Assembly: GCA_022925895.1 (NCBI GenBank) | Contig: JAKSYS010000214.1 | Location: forward strand, 1 to 64,000 | Length of the DNA stretch: 64,000 bases | Source of the DNA: Fragilaria crotonensis | Lineage: Eukaryota > Bacillariophyta > Fragilariophyceae > Fragilariales > Fragilariaceae | Direction of reading: 5' to 3' | Shown here: positions 41,401-55,013 of the stretch, piece by piece | Numbering within the stretch: position 1 is the first letter of the stretch | How the letters are laid out: each line of letters starts with the position of its first letter | The notes under the pieces: generated by a model | What the model was told of the DNA's origin: nothing | What the model saw: the letters and a program-made list of their open reading frames with translations, nothing else | Database searches by the model: none | Position numbers and translations under genes: made by a program

Positions 41401-44400
41401 CCCTCATGCTGCCCTTCTATATTACCCTGACGCAACTTTACAGGATAATGTTAATGGGCTAGTCACCATGCGCAACCTACCTGCATGCGTTGACGTTAGC
41501 ATCACCGCTGCATCCTTCTGCCTCCAATACATCCAATCGGACGCCGCGACCAAGAAATGTATCCGTGACCTCACTACGGACCACCTACGTCATTTCTTCC
41601 GCGAACTTCACCCTGTCCTAACTGTGGATCATACAACTATTGCTGACAATGATGACAGCATTGAGTACATCCAATGTATGCAACACACTTTGAACAGGAC
41701 AACCAACTTAGTCATGGACAATTTACCTGCTGAATTGCTCCAAACTAACTTCCCAGATGGCACTCCTGCCTCTTATCTGAGTCTCCTGACTGATCATGAG
41801 CCAGACACCCCAGGCCATGAATGTGCCCTTGCCATTCTCTATGCCTTCAAGACACTGCATCTTGTTCACTTTCTGACCTACCCTTCAAGTCAAGATACCA
41901 CTTTCAAGTTTATGCCACATGACCTCTCTGACATCATCCGGAATGTGCCATCCTTCGCGACAGCACTGAGTTTATTTCCCAACCGAAGTAATTTCAGAGA
42001 CGTCCCTGCATTCATTCACACTTTCTTCCAAGACCAACAAGTTGCTTCCAACCCCTTCGACAAGCGACAAGACAGCCAACGCTCATCCTACAATGAGCAT
42101 CCTACCAACTTTGGCTCAACCTCACTATTTGCCTTCACTTATTCTCCGCTTGTGAACGGCTTTGGTGACCCATCACCCAAAATCCCACCAAGAAGCTCTC
42201 TAGCTGCTAGGTCCCTCATCTCAGCTGCCCTCCAACACCATGCATCTCCCTCTACCAAGGTCACCAATGGTGATGACCCAGATTTGCAACCTACCAACAT
42301 CATTCTTGGAGCCCTACCCTCAGCTGACATGATCTTCAACTACCATTGCTCTGCCTTCCCAATGGCTACTCTACCTACAACTGAGCAGCTAAATGGCAAC
42401 ACTACCTATGCAATGAACCCTGCTACCACCCTAGCAGTGAACTTCGTGATTTGTTGAGATATATCTCCAAATTACCTCCAAGAGATTGACATCCCCGATG
42501 GAAACCATCAATATTCCTCGGACAAGTCCCACTTCATCCCGATTTCTACCAACACCTACAACTACTCGATCGACTGTCTACCAGATCATGAGTACCTACT
42601 CTTCCGTGTTGTCAAGACTCTTGATGTTATCGATCCCCAACGTGTGCTACCACAGACCCCAGAACCATCCAATGTTCTCATCTTCCAAGGCACACACTCT
42701 GACAATCCCTCCTACACCTCTGGATCTCAAGTTGAACTGCCTATTCCAAAGGAAGGAGCACACACTTTCCCTATCAACTATGATTCAGGTAACTTACCTA
42801 TCATTTTTGATCACAGAAATGGCAATGTTGAACCCTACACTTCAACCACAGTTCAAGCCCTCTTTCAGACTCAAGCTTGCATTCCTATGACTGCAAACTA
42901 TGAAGCAAATCAATGGGCATGTCCTAACAATCCCAGTCAACTTTGGCGCCAGTCAAATCCTGTCCACCATGTTGTTGATGATCCTCACACTGTCCCCCTT
43001 GATCTTGCTATCAGACTTATCCAAGTTATCACCACGAAACGTGGATCCGACAGTGTCTACCGCGCTTGGGCCTTGCCACATCTTCAAGACGCCCTCCAAA
43101 AGCCGGCTGATCAGATCAAACACAATCGCTTTTCATTTTTCTGGCAACAACACAATCACCCAGAATACCCATACACAAACAAGACCCCAGAATTACTCCT
43201 TAATGTCATTCCTGGTGAGTCTAGCTCCTTGTGCTCTGACAATGAAAGCACAGCCAAATCTATTACTTGCAACTCACTTTATCCCTCCAGGCCACAGACA
43301 CTATGATGTGAATGTAGCAACAGAGGATAATTACAATGTAATTAGATATGAATTGGAAAAACAACAATGTCCTCTTGAACACAATGCATTAGTTGTTCTA
43401 ACACGCAGATCATCGCTTCTACCGGAAAACAACCCGGGAATCGAACCTGCAACCCCCACTCCTGAAAATTTGGACAGTTCTACCGAAATTGACAAAACAG
43501 AACATGAAACGTCAGCAATTCCAACAAAATCCGACAGAAAATCCGTCGAATCCCTTGCAGCGACTATCACGTGCAGTCGGACAAATTCTAACACCAAAAG
43601 CCCCCTTGTCCGACACAGCAGATCAAAACCAGCCTCCAACCGCCAAAATTGTTCCCAAAACACCAACGTCAAGACCAAACGCTCCGTTGCCGACGAAACG
43701 CTCAGAAGCTCACCCAACGTTCGCTTACCCGCCAAGACAAGAGACATTCTTCGACGACGATGACCAAGACGACGAACAAGAGCACGACAACGGACCGCCT
43801 CAGATTCCCTTAGGTTCCCCTGATGCCCTGACTTCATCAACAAGAACCGACTTCACATATCCTCCGATTGAAGATCTAACAAGAACGCTCCTGAAATACG
43901 CCAAGACTGCAAACCTTCGAAAGCTGAACTATCCAAGTGATCTTCTCCAACGACGACGTCAGTTCAATGCCTTTATGGACAACCTTCAAATTGTTTGCAA
44001 CATATCTCCATGGACACGCAATGTCTTTGACCTTTGGCCAAAGCAAATCAGCTACTCCCATCCATGCATTGGCACAGCACTCTACAACCTGATCTTCACC
44101 AACATCAGTGATCCTTGCCAGAAGCACATCATTGACTGTCCACCTGATGCCAGAACTGCCATTCTGACTCTAAGACGTCATTGTGCACCGCTCACCCAAG
44201 ATCACATTGAACGCACGCGCGAATCCTTCTACTCGATCAAACAAGGTCACAAAGAAGTTGCGACATCATACTTGAATCGCATTCGACTCTAACGCGCGAC
44301 TGCTATCATGCCGGTATCCCTAACACCGATGCCGACATTATCAAAACCATCCGTGGCGGCAGCAATCACCACTTTATGCTGCTTCCTACCAACGCTTTGA

Positions 44401-46074
44401 CGCCGACATCCGTCGAGCTGAGTTGAATGACGAAGAACTACCAACTTTTGCGGAACTTGAGAGCCATTTGCTGAACATTGACGATTCACGTGGACTCACT
44501 CTCCCTTCCCAAAATCAACGCAATTACAACCAGCATGCAAATTCTGCACGTCAACCGTTTTCAAACCAATCCTCTCGCCCTCGCCAAGGCACAACGCGCG
44601 TTTTCACACCACGCCAACAACATGCCTTCAGTTCTATATTGCGACCGTACACTGCTTCAAACAGCAGGCCACCGCCTCGACCGAACAATTGAGGACCGAA
44701 TCAAGCTCCTGCACCATCAAGACAAAACAACAATGATCGCAGAAGCACACCACAACAATCTCGACCTTCTCAACAACAGACTCGCAGCTCACACCCTCTT
44801 TTCAGACTGATATCTTCAAACAATGGAAATCAACGGCGCCCTCCAAACAACACACCAGCTGTGAGACGAAACCCTAACACATCCAATGCTGCAAATATTG
44901 TATGCAACAACTGTGGAAGACTTGGCCACTATGCTAATCGATGCATAACCGCCAATCGCTCACAAAATAACCAAAACAACCGTGGAGGACCGCCGCCCAG
45001 AAATCCAAACAATGAAAATGCAGCACCCCGCAACCAGCATGCTTACTTCATTACTGACTCAACTCCATCCCAATCACATGCTTTCCACCATCAAGCATAC
45101 ATGGCCTCCTGTGATCTCCAAGACACCTTCAATGCCCCATCTGCAGTAACCTCATGGCCGGATACCAATGCTCCTCAGATGGAAATCAACAGAGCATTGC
45201 TCAACAATAAAGACAATCGACCTGTCACCGATCATGACAAACAAGTTGTCGAACAACACGAGAAACGCCTCCCATTCCGCTCCGCTGTATGTACGCTACT
45301 CTACCTTGCCTACAACACCTGTGCTGATATCCTCTTCGCAGTCTGCAAACTTGCAAAAGCCTGCGTCTGCCCTGGCGAACTCAACTTTCGTGCTCTTATC
45401 TGGCTGATTGGCTACCTACGCCGTCGCCCATACTATGCCATCAAGTTCTACCCGAATGCCACGACCAACCCTGTTTACAACATATGTTGTCAACACCGCA
45501 TTCCCAATTCCGACTTAACCGTATTTTCCGACGCCAGCTGGCAAGATTGCCCTGACACGACTGGCTGCTCTACTGTCGGTTATATGATTTTTCACAACGG
45601 TGCTCTCATCGAAGCCAAGAACTCTACGATGCCAACACCAATTGCTATGTCAACGTCCGAGGCCGAATACATGGCCGCATGCTCTGCATCCATGGCCACA
45701 GCTCACATTCGGATGTTACTCTACGACATGACGTATCTCGGAACCAAACATTGGCGCGAATCTATGCAGCGTCTTCCAACCATTCCATCGATCCTCATGA
45801 TCGACAATGAAGCCACTGTGCAGATTGCCAAGAATGGCAAACTAACCCGCAAGACTCGTCACATTGAACGACGCTTCCACTATGTCCGTCAAGGTCAACA
45901 AGGCGGTACACATCAACTACATTGGATACCTTGCGATTCCCAACTTGCCGACATTCTCACAAAAACACAAGTCTCTTCCAAAATTGATCTACACATCAAC
46001 AAAGTCTTCTGTACACTTCCTGATCACATGTTACAATCTACAAGTGAATCTACAGAGATTTGATTCAAGAGGGG

Positions 46075-46928
46075 TGTTAAACATTCCGTATCGCCCTACA
46101 TAGTAAAACAATACATCGATGCTCCAGTAACCAGTGCGACACTACACGACTGGAATCAAAACTCACGTCGATTCAAAACATGTTCATCTCATCCCATGAG
46201 ATTGAACAATCAATTTCAAACGAGGCTCAACGCCTCGTATACCAAAAACAACGTCGCGACACGAAACGACGTCTTCCCGAAACGAGGAGTGTTCCTTATT
46301 GTTCCAAAGGAACACTCCCTTCATTCAGACCTCTCATCATGGTCGCCCTTCACTCTTCCTCACAATTGTCAATTTTTGTACATTTTAGTGTCACTCACCT
46401 TTTACTTACACTCCATATTTTTCTCACGATGATGATGATTGACCATGACGAGCTTTTACCCGCCGTCGTCATGACATCATATACACCGTGCTGTACAAAT
46501 ATCGGTAGACAGTACGACGGTACTCACTACGACAACAATACAGCACAACACGACGACGAGTACAACAGTACTCCTCGCACATCACTTCCTCTGCCCGTCG
46601 ATAGTACGCGCACATCTGAGTTTAACATTATGAACCCATAACGATAAACTATTAGACAGTGCACACTATACGACACGCGATATTTCTACTAGTCAGTCTC
46701 TCGCACATTTATGTAGCAATAGGACAACAGATAGTACACATATCGTTATCTGTAGCGGTAGACAGCACTGCGTAGCTGTACCGTTTATAGATGAACTAAG
46801 CAGTAGTCAGTGTCGTACTAGACACTTACCTACTGGGGGCGTACCCCGTAACGGTTACGTCCTGGTCCTTAACCCGAACCTTACACCGACCTGCGCGTCG
46901 ACAGGTTCCGTTAACCCGAACCATATCA
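46075..46928 (+). repeat. 3' LTR of large Copia-type element
   Basis: 854 bases, paired with 35981-36878 and followed directly by the AGAAG duplication. Confidence 0.9.
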
Positions 46929-46933
46929 AGAAG

Positions 46934-48076
46934 TGATACGAGTACATCGAAGGGGAGACTGAGAGAGGGCACACGGCATACGGCATACGCAGACACCGAG
47001 TCACCGAGTATAGTACTCGGAGTACTCTTTTTATTAGTACTACGGGATACGTTTTTAAATATAATGCAAGGAGATGACGTCAAGCCGTACCAATCCAGCA
47101 TGCTCGCTCCTTTTACAACTCAGTGTCAGAAATGTACAGTATGCCCATACAGCATATATGTTTTGAATGACTGCTACTGGAGTACTTGTACTTGTTGTGT
47201 CTACTGTACGTAATCCAATACCAACTGCGAGGGCAGAATTTCGTGTGTCGAGTAGTACAAGTACTATGTACTCCTGTATGCACTTTGAACTTTGAACGCA
47301 AGCCTATGATACATCATGCATTTAACCAACTATGATTGATACAGTTGCTGTGGAGTCTACGTACGCAAAAGAAATGGAGAAACGTCGAAGGGAAAGTATA
47401 CAAAAGTAAGCACAAAATGTAAAACAACGCCCAGATAACCGTCCAACTCTAAACACGCCCATACCGTGTCTATGTCCATAATCGAGCCGATCGAGCTTTT
47501 CTAAAAAATCGACTCCATAATAAATTATATTGCAAATTTAGCTAACACATTAACTTTACCGACGAATCTCAGACTGCTCTTCTGACCATAGAAATACCGT
47601 ACACTGTACCAGTAGTAAGTACATCTCAATACTCCCGTACACTAATTCAGGTTATGGCGGGCTCGATTAGGAGACACACACGGGCCCCAATTTTGTAGGG
47701 GATGTTATCCGTTATCCGAATGGTTTAAAACGCCGTATGCATACTGTATGAACATACTTTATGTAGATGTGTATATGGTGTTCGCCAGCATGGACACTAT
47801 GACGTACAAGTATAAACCGGTCGGTACGCGTATGAAAAGAACGATCTCCGAGTACTTGTACTTGTACCGTAGACCTACTCCATAGTTTTAATTTGGCAAC
47901 GGCATTCGCACCAAGGGTCGGTCATTTCTATTCTGGTTCAGTAGAGTGAATGCTTATGTTGAAAACTGTTACAAATTGTGCTTTCACATACCGCACATAC
48001 CACACCTCAGTTTTCGAATTGAAAGCGTTCTCACTGTTGCTTTCCACGTGCGCATATCTCAACATAATCGTCTATC
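46934..48076. other. Intergenic with MULE-end-like 20-mer
   Basis: GTAC-rich DNA without a supported gene. At 47063-47082 it holds AATGCAAGGAGATGACGTCA, matching 19 of 20 bases of the inner part of the MULE-2 terminal repeat (56803-56822). The last few hundred bases should hold the UDP-glucose dehydrogenase promoter. Confidence 0.5.
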
Positions 48077-49745
48077 ATGTCTGAAGAATGGGATCTCCAA
48101 ATTTGCTGCATGGGTGCTGGTTACGTCGGCGGCCCGACCATGGCCGTCATCGCTAAGATGTGCCCCAAGGTTAGTGCACTAATCTGAACCCGCTCGTGCG
48201 ACTTCCAGTTTCAATTGTTGTAGTCCGTCACGCCCGTGCATATCAGCCGCATTGTTGTGACTGAAATGGCTGGCTTTTGCGGTCAATTGTATTGCTATTG
48301 AGATCTTGCCTGCCATAGCCTCTACGTGGCATTGCCCAACAAACCACCTCATGCTGTGCTGCAACACTCAACGCTGTTCTGTCGCTCACTTGCTTGCTTC
48401 CAAATTGCTCTCTACTAGATTCGTGTCTGCGTCGTCGACATCTCTCAAGCCCAAATCGACAAGTGGAACTCTGCGACTCTCCCTATCTACGAACCAGGTC
48501 TCCCTGAAGTCGTGGTAGAATGTCGCGACAAGAATCTCTTTTTTTCAACCGATATCAGCGCTGAAATCAAGCGAGCCGACATTATCTTCATCTCTGTTAA
48601 CACCCCGACGAAAACACAAGAATTGGTGCCGGCCGTGCCGCCAATATTAAGAACTGTGAACTCTGCGCAAGAACCATTGCCGACGTTGCCGACTCTGATA
48701 AGATTGTTGTCGAAAAGTCGACTGTGCCTGTACGCACCGCGCAAGCAGTTAGCCGTGTCTTGCAGTCCAACTCAAAGGGCCTCAACTTCCAAGTTTTGAG
48801 TAATCCTGAGTTTCTCGCTGAAGGTACCGCCATGTCGGACTTGTTCAAGCCCGACCGTGTGTTGATCGGAGGCCACCAGACTCCAGAAGGCCTCAGGCTG
48901 CTGAGACGCTTGCAAGCGTCTACGCGAACTGGGTGCCTGCGCTCAGATCCTCACCACAAACTTGTGGTCCTCCGAATTATCCAAGCTCGTGGCCAACGCC
49001 TTCCTTGCCCAGCGTGTCTCCTCCATCAACTCCATCTCTGCCCTATGCGAGGCTACAGGGGCTGATGTCTCCGAAATCTCTAGGGCTGTCGGCATGGATG
49101 CCCGTATTGGAAACCGTTTCCTGAATGCCTCTGTCGGTTTCGGAGGATCGTGCTTCCAAAAGGACATTCTCAACTTAGTGTACCTTTGTGAGACTTACGG
49201 ACTCGACGAGTGCGCGGCCTATTGGAATCAAGTCATTCTCATGAACGACTACCAGAAGAAGCGCTTTTCAGAGAAGGTCGTTTCCAAAATGTTTAACACC
49301 GTCACTGGCAAGAAGATTGCTATTATGGGATACGCCTTCAAGAAGGATACGGCGATGTCAGAGAGACGCCAAGCATGTTCGTTGTTCGCGACCTCCTCGA
49401 AGAGCAAGCCAAGCTTTTCATTTACGACCCAGAAGTCACTCGGGATGAGATGTGGCACGAAATGAACTACACCTGTGGCGTCAATCACGACAACACTCCA
49501 AACCTGACACTCTATCATTACGGCCACCGATCCCTACGACGCCTGCGATGGAGCTCACGCTCTTTGCATCTTAACCGAGTGGGATATGTTCAAGGACCTG
49601 ATTACACTAGATTTTCAACAGCATGACCAAGCCAGCCTTTCTGTTCGACGGGCGCAACATTTTGGACCACGCCAAATTGCGCGAGATTGGTTTCGAAGTT
49701 CATGCGATTGGGAAGCCGGATCCTATGGCCTTTACCGATCTTTAA
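48077..49745 (+). CDS. UGDH: UDP-glucose 6-dehydrogenase, reading frame broken
   Basis: Oxidises UDP-glucose to UDP-glucuronate with two NAD+, feeding cell-wall and exopolysaccharide synthesis. Exon 1 is 48077-48169 with the NAD-binding [11 protein letters not shown]; a 249-nt GT-AG intron (48170..48418, phase 0) follows; exon 2 continues [18 protein letters not shown]. Downstream are [25 protein letters not shown], the catalytic-Cys loop [39 protein letters not shown] and the end [11 protein letters not shown]. Between these well-conserved blocks the frame changes near 48619, 48896, 48940, 49350, 49509, 49600 and 49610. Most fit one missing base next to a doublet. So this is either a very recent pseudogene or a good gene with sequence errors. 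Convergent with SMC4, about 255 bases apart. Confidence 0.85.
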
Positions 49746-50000
49746 CAATTCTGAAGGGGATGTAGGACCTTGATCATACAACGGCGAGATCTTTACGTTT
49801 AGTTTTATTTAATACTACAGTATCTGTCAAGAATGATGATATCTCAGATAGGAATGCTAAAGAATTTTTGTCTTTTAGCTAAGCGCCATGCAGTATTCAG
49901 GCTACGAATGGATGGCAGTTATGTCTTACGATGATACATTTCTTAAAGCACACATACGTTTCCCCATTAATTCCTGTTGTTAGTACCCCATTGGAATTGC

Positions 50001-53000
50001 TCAATCAACAGACGTCGAGCTTTGCCCAGTGGGATCCCTGATATTCTTGCCAGGCGCTCCCAACCTGTCAACGTTTGTCCGGTCAATAAGTGGAGCCGGC
50101 TGCTCAGAAGCCACGCCGAACGCACGTGGATCAATGGTAATGCTCTTAGTACAATTGTCGGTCTTGTACACACCTACAAGTCGGTCGGCCAATTCAAACA
50201 TGTTATTTCTGAGTGAAATGATGATGAACTGGGCATTCTTGGTTCGTTCCTTTATATAATTGGCAACAATTGAAACATTCTTGAAATCCAGCGCAGCATC
50301 AATTTCATCCATGACGTATAACGGAGTTGGCTTGTAGTGATGAAGAGCGAAAACAAGTGCAAGCGAAGACAGCGTCTTCTCGCCTCCGGACAAGTTTGCA
50401 ATATTCTTCCATGACTTTTTCGGCGGTCGCACAGAGAAGACGATACCCTCAGAGAAGGGATCGAGAGAATCCACAAGCTCCAATTCGGCGTCGCCGCCCA
50501 ATGTTATCATTTGATACATCTCCTTGAGCTTGAGAGTAATCTGACCAAAGCCCTCCATGAACTTTTCAAGACGCATTCTCCTGAGATCTTCGTGAGCTTT
50601 GCGAGCCTGGTTTCGCTCCTCAGTGACGGCATCTAGTTCCAACACGCTTTGAATGACAAAAAATGGAACAGAGTCAGATGGCGCTTTAGCTGACCAAGCC
50701 AATCCATGAAGAAACCTTTCTCGTGCCGAAAAAGGTCACAACGAGATACTTACCGAGACAAATAGTCTGCTTCCTTTTTTCGATACTCTGCGATTGCCCC
50801 CATGTTAGCGTTCTTAGCAAGCGTTGCCTTCTCAGTCTCTAGGATACTAATCTGCGCCTTGACGTCCTCTTCTCGGTATTGCTCAAGCGATGTTAGAGTT
50901 AATCGCGCCAAGGATGATGAACGGTGACTGTTAGCGAAACCTTTGTGTGTGACGTCTGAGGCGCCTTCGCCCGGAATTTTCTCCTCCTCCTCTGCTTCGT
51001 CGTCAGAGGCATCATATCCTTCTTCGTCCTCCTCTGCCGCGCAGAGCTTTTCAATTTCACTTGCCCAATGCTGACGCTTCTTTTCCAACTCAAGAAGTTG
51101 TTTCTCAAACGCTTCCGCCTGACCCATAAGCTCAATTTCGGCGCCCTTCAACACAGACTCGGATTTTTTTACAACCTCTATTTCCTTGGAGATCGCCTCC
51201 AGAGCTCCGCGCTTTTCTGCTTCTAGCACCTTTACCTCTTCATACTTCTGCATCACTTCAAGTGCGCCGTGTTCCAGAGTTCTGAACTCTGTCAACTTAT
51301 CATGCGTTGTTGCCTTCAGCGTTTCCAACTCTTCCTGGTTTGCCACTTTCGCAGCCTTCGCCTTGGCGATGGCCTTTTCACTGGTGGCAATGGTAACACG
51401 GGCTGCGTTGAGTTTCTTCTCGGACTCGTCCAGCTCTTTAATAACCTTGTCGTACACAGATTGCTGCTGCTTCAATTTCGGCCCACCTGCTTCGAGAATC
51501 GCCTTTTGAATTTTAGCAACTTCAGATTCCAACTTTGAAGCCTGGATGGAGCATGAAGCCATTTCCATCTTGCGTTTCTCCACTTCCTGGTTGAGTTTCT
51601 TCAGCAGAGCTCTATCCTTCTCGCTCAACTCACACTGGGAACGCAGTTCTGGTAGGCGTTCTGTCAAAGTAACACGGGTTGTATCGAACCCTTCAATTTC
51701 AATTGACAACTTCGGCACCTTGATACTAAGTGCTTTGATGCTCTTAGTCAACACTTGAATCTCCTGTGCAATATCCCGGCGTCGCTGACGACACCCCTTG
51801 AGCTCTTCAACTACCTTGCTGGTCTGTTCCTCAATGGCCTTGAAGTCATCGACAGTGTCGCCTTCGGCAATCGACGGAATGGTTTTCGCACCATTTTTGA
51901 GACGCATGCCTCCTTTGCGAACGGAATTTCCTCCACCGGCCATGGTTCCAGAAGTTTCAATGAGCTGGCCATCCAGTGTGACGACACGCCACCTCTTGTC
52001 GAATCTGTAGGCCCAGCGGGTGGCGGTTTCCAAATCAGGTGCCACTAGGGTATTGCCGACACACAAGTAGAGCGCCGGCGTTACCGAAAAGTTTGCAGGG
52101 TTAATGAGTTCAAAGAGGCGCGTAGCGCCTTCTGGGGTCTCGACAGCACGATCGTGAGCGCCCTTTTTCATCTTGTCGAGAGGAATGAAATTGGCACGCC
52201 CTAAACCACGCTGGCGAAGAAAGGCAAGACATCGCTGGGCACCGGCCGTTGTCTGTACCACAATATGGTCCAACATGCTGCAAGCAGTAGAAACTGCAAC
52301 GTCGAATTTTTCGTCAACGGTTGCCAAGTCACCCAAACGACCAAGGATTCCGACGTTGGCTAGCTCACCTCCTTTCGAGCAGCCTGCAGAATACCTTTCA
52401 GCCTCTGATCCTCCTCCGCCACCACTTTGGTGCGGAGAGCAACTTTCTTTCTTCCGCTATAGCCTATCGTGATGGCGTTGTAGTTAGTATTGCAGTTTTT
52501 GTGACGCGTTATAGTTCACAGTTTGATCGACATTCAAGACATACTAAGAGTTTTTTGTTTCGAACAATCAAAGCTTGCTCTACACTCCAATTCCTTGTCT
52601 TCCTTTTCCAAGTCCTCAATGTGGTTCTTGGAGGCGACTAACTCGTCCTCAGCAGCCGAAAGCTCCTCGCGTTTCTTCGATTGACATTCGTCTAAAGATG
52701 CCAATTCCTTTTCTGACGATTTCAATTGCTCTCGATTGCGTTGAACGGAATCCGTCAAGAGGGCCGCTTCTGTCTCTGCCATCTCTAGTGAGGCTTGGAA
52801 AACAGCACGTTCCTGTTGAAGCGGTGCCAACTCATTGGTCTTCATTTCCAAGTGCGATCGCATTTGATCGGTGGCATCCTTCATTTCATCAAAAATGTTT
52901 TCAAGCCTTTTGTCTTCCACTGCTTTCTTATCTTGCAATTTTTGATGGTGGCTTCCAGCATTGGAATACTCTGGTTCGCACACCTGATGGCTTCGGCTGC

Positions 53001-54207
53001 ATCCCTTCTCTTTGGGATTCCTTTTTGATCTTGGCATCAAGGTTCTTCGTCTGCGCCTTGCAGAGCTTCAAATCTTCTCGGAGCTTGATATCTCTCCTTT
53101 CGTAGGCAGCGAATTCTTCCTTCGTTCTTTGCAATGAAGAATGAATAAGATCGTATTCCTTTCGCTGCTCCACAACCCCAGCGTCAATCTCATGGACCCT
53201 TGTCGCGGCATGAGCCAATTTCTCTCTTGCCAGTTCCAATTTTTGATCGACAGCTTTCTTGGACTCGACAATGCTCAACGCCTGTTGACTGTATTTGGAT
53301 TCGTACAGTTGATATAAAATGTTTTGCTTGCGACGAATTTCGCGCTCCTTTTGCAACAACGCTTCAGCTTCAAGTTTTGCTCCTTCTAAAGAATCCTTTT
53401 CTTGCTCCAAAGCCTTCACACGATTGAGCTTTTCTTGTCGCTGTTCTGTCAAAGCATCCACTTTCTCCGCTGCAAGATTCGTGTCGGCGACGAATGCGTT
53501 CGACCCAATAATGTCTTCCAAATACTCCAGCAATCCTTCGTCATGTTCAGTCTTTCCCTTGGGAGCCATCATGGAGATCATCTCAACCTCTCCTTGCAGA
53601 ATAAGGAAGCGATTATTGTCGAGATCGATGCCTTTGAACCGAGGTACTCTGCCACTTCCTTGAACGAACACGCCTTGCCATTAAGCTTGTAGGTCGAGGA
53701 GTTGTCTTTCCGAGCTGTCCGAGTCACGACGGTTTCGTTGCTGGTACAACAATGTAATCCTCATCACCACTGCCGGTGTCGATAATGTCTTGAAAATAGA
53801 CGGACACTTGAGCCGAACGCGCATCCTTGACAGCACTTGACTTGTGAATGAGTTCCGACACCTTATTCAGGCGTAGCTTTTTCGCGCGCTTGCCAAAAAC
53901 AAAGAGCATGGCATCAATGACATTGCTTTTCCCAGAGCCATTTGGACCGACAATGCTGGAGAAGCATTTGTGAAAAGGCCCAATCTCGCGGATACCGGCG
54001 TACGATTTGAAGTTCTCAAGAACCTGATGATAGCATATTCTTTGAGTTAGTGGATTTGTCGATAGGATGACACGTCGCATACATCAATGCAGATCTCGAG
54101 AGATTCACGACACATGGGTGTGCATTTAATTCAACACTTACCATCTTGGTAATCATTAGCCGCGGCGGCGGCAGAGACGAGCCATCGTTCTCAGATATCT
54201 CATGCAT
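50001..54207 (-). CDS. SMC4: Condensin subunit SMC4, reading frame broken
   Basis: The core ATPase of condensin, which compacts chromosomes with SMC2. Exon 1 (54142-54207, MHEISENDGSSLPPPRLM) is followed by introns 54024..54141, 52464..52583 and 50647..50753, all GT-AG (118, 120 and 107 nt) with matching phases. The N-terminal ATPase part has VLENFKSYAGI and Walker A VGPNGSGKSNVID. Then come about 400 residues of coiled coil, the hinge (GILGRLGDLATVDEKFDVA, LRQRGLGRANFIPLDKM), a second coiled coil, and the C-terminal ATPase with signature LSGGEKTLSSLALVFALHHY and Walker B PLYVMDEIDAALDFKN. SKSWKNIANL-type and KSITIDP segments identify SMC4 rather than SMC2. Frames change near 53738, 53641, 53020, 52940 and 52372, each fitting one missing base, one of them in a run of A. 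SMC4 should be essential, so error or a decayed allele is likely. Confidence 0.88.
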
Positions 54208-54445
54208 GTTGTCCTGTGATCGGTTTGTGAAAACGGTCAGCTCAGCGCGCCCAACCCGAACAAATTCAAATCTTCAAAACCGTTATCCATGCATACAGGG
54301 CGCCTTCTGGAAGGTCCGGCCCATGCACGTTCCAGCCGTACCGTTAGTGGCAGTTGAGTTTGCGCGCCAGCCTTGCTCCGATTTGCATGATGCGAGAATT
54401 TTAGCAATGGTAATGATCCATCCGAGCCGGCAAGGTTGCTGCATC

Positions 54446-54748
54446 GTAAGCAAATTTTTCTTGACAGTAAGCAAAATCAGTAAGCAAATTATGCCGGTAA
54501 GCAAATTTTGTAAGCAAATTTTTTCTGTAAGCAAATTCTTCTTTGCTGTAAGTAAATTTTATTTAGGTGTTTGAAAATTGGTATGTTTTTACGTAGAAAA
54601 GACAGTCCCTGTAAGCAAATGTAATCTCCCAGTAAGCAAATTTTGTAAGCAAATTTCTGCTTACAATAGATTTGCTTATTGTAAGCAAATTCCGTAAGCA
54701 ATTTCATTCCGTAAGCAATTTTTTTTCGCTGTGAGCAAATTTTCTTAC
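54446..54748. repeat. Cluster of about 14 GTAAGCAAATT words
   Basis: GTAAGCAAATT or close variants occur 14 times in 300 bases, with irregular spacers of 3-60 bases and one inverted copy near 54660-54680. It starts about 240 bases upstream of the SMC4 start codon. Minus-strand ORFs across it are artefacts of the repeat. No known element is recognised. Confidence 0.75.
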
Positions 54749-55013
54749 AGACGTCAGCCGTGTCACCACCACGCCGGCACATCCAATTTTGCGCCAGCCA
54801 GACATCGATCGGAACTTGTTTCCCTCCCGGCGGGCGCGCGTACTTCCTTTATTCAGGACTTCGCCCGTATTGCCGGACTTCCTGTTGATCTCGCTCTCAC
54901 TACATGAGTACCAGGTACGGAGTACAGTCGTACTTGTAGTGCACTTTACATACTTCGACTCAAACCCGTAGTATGTACAGTATACGATAAATGAGTAAAC
55001 AATGACATATGTA
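54749..55013. other. Intergenic, no gene seen
   Basis: GC-rich patch near 54820-54850, then GTAC-rich DNA up to the TA-flanked MITE. Confidence 0.4.

Larger units (their letters stand above)
35981..46928 (+). mobile_element. Large Copia-type LTR retrotransposon fossil
   Basis: LTRs at 35981-36878 and 46075-46928 run from TGTTAAACATTCC to ACCATATCA. The 5-base duplication AGAAG flanks the element (35976-35980 and 46929-46933). A purine tract lies just before the right LTR. After about 2 kb without clear element coding come long plus-strand frames rich in Pro, Thr and Asp (38945-43763), a gag-like region (43489-44300), a CCHC zinc knuckle near 44900 and a Copia RNase H-like region (45270-46060). 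Much of pol is not seen and coding is broken several times, so it is a non-autonomous fossil. LTRs differ by roughly 2% plus one 44-base length difference, older than the nested element at 16.4 kb. The family resembles diatom CoDi elements. Confidence 0.85.

Noticed and set aside
54283-54782. Cys/Leu-rich minus-strand ORFs
   Set aside because: They are translations of the GTAAGCAAATT repeat cluster.
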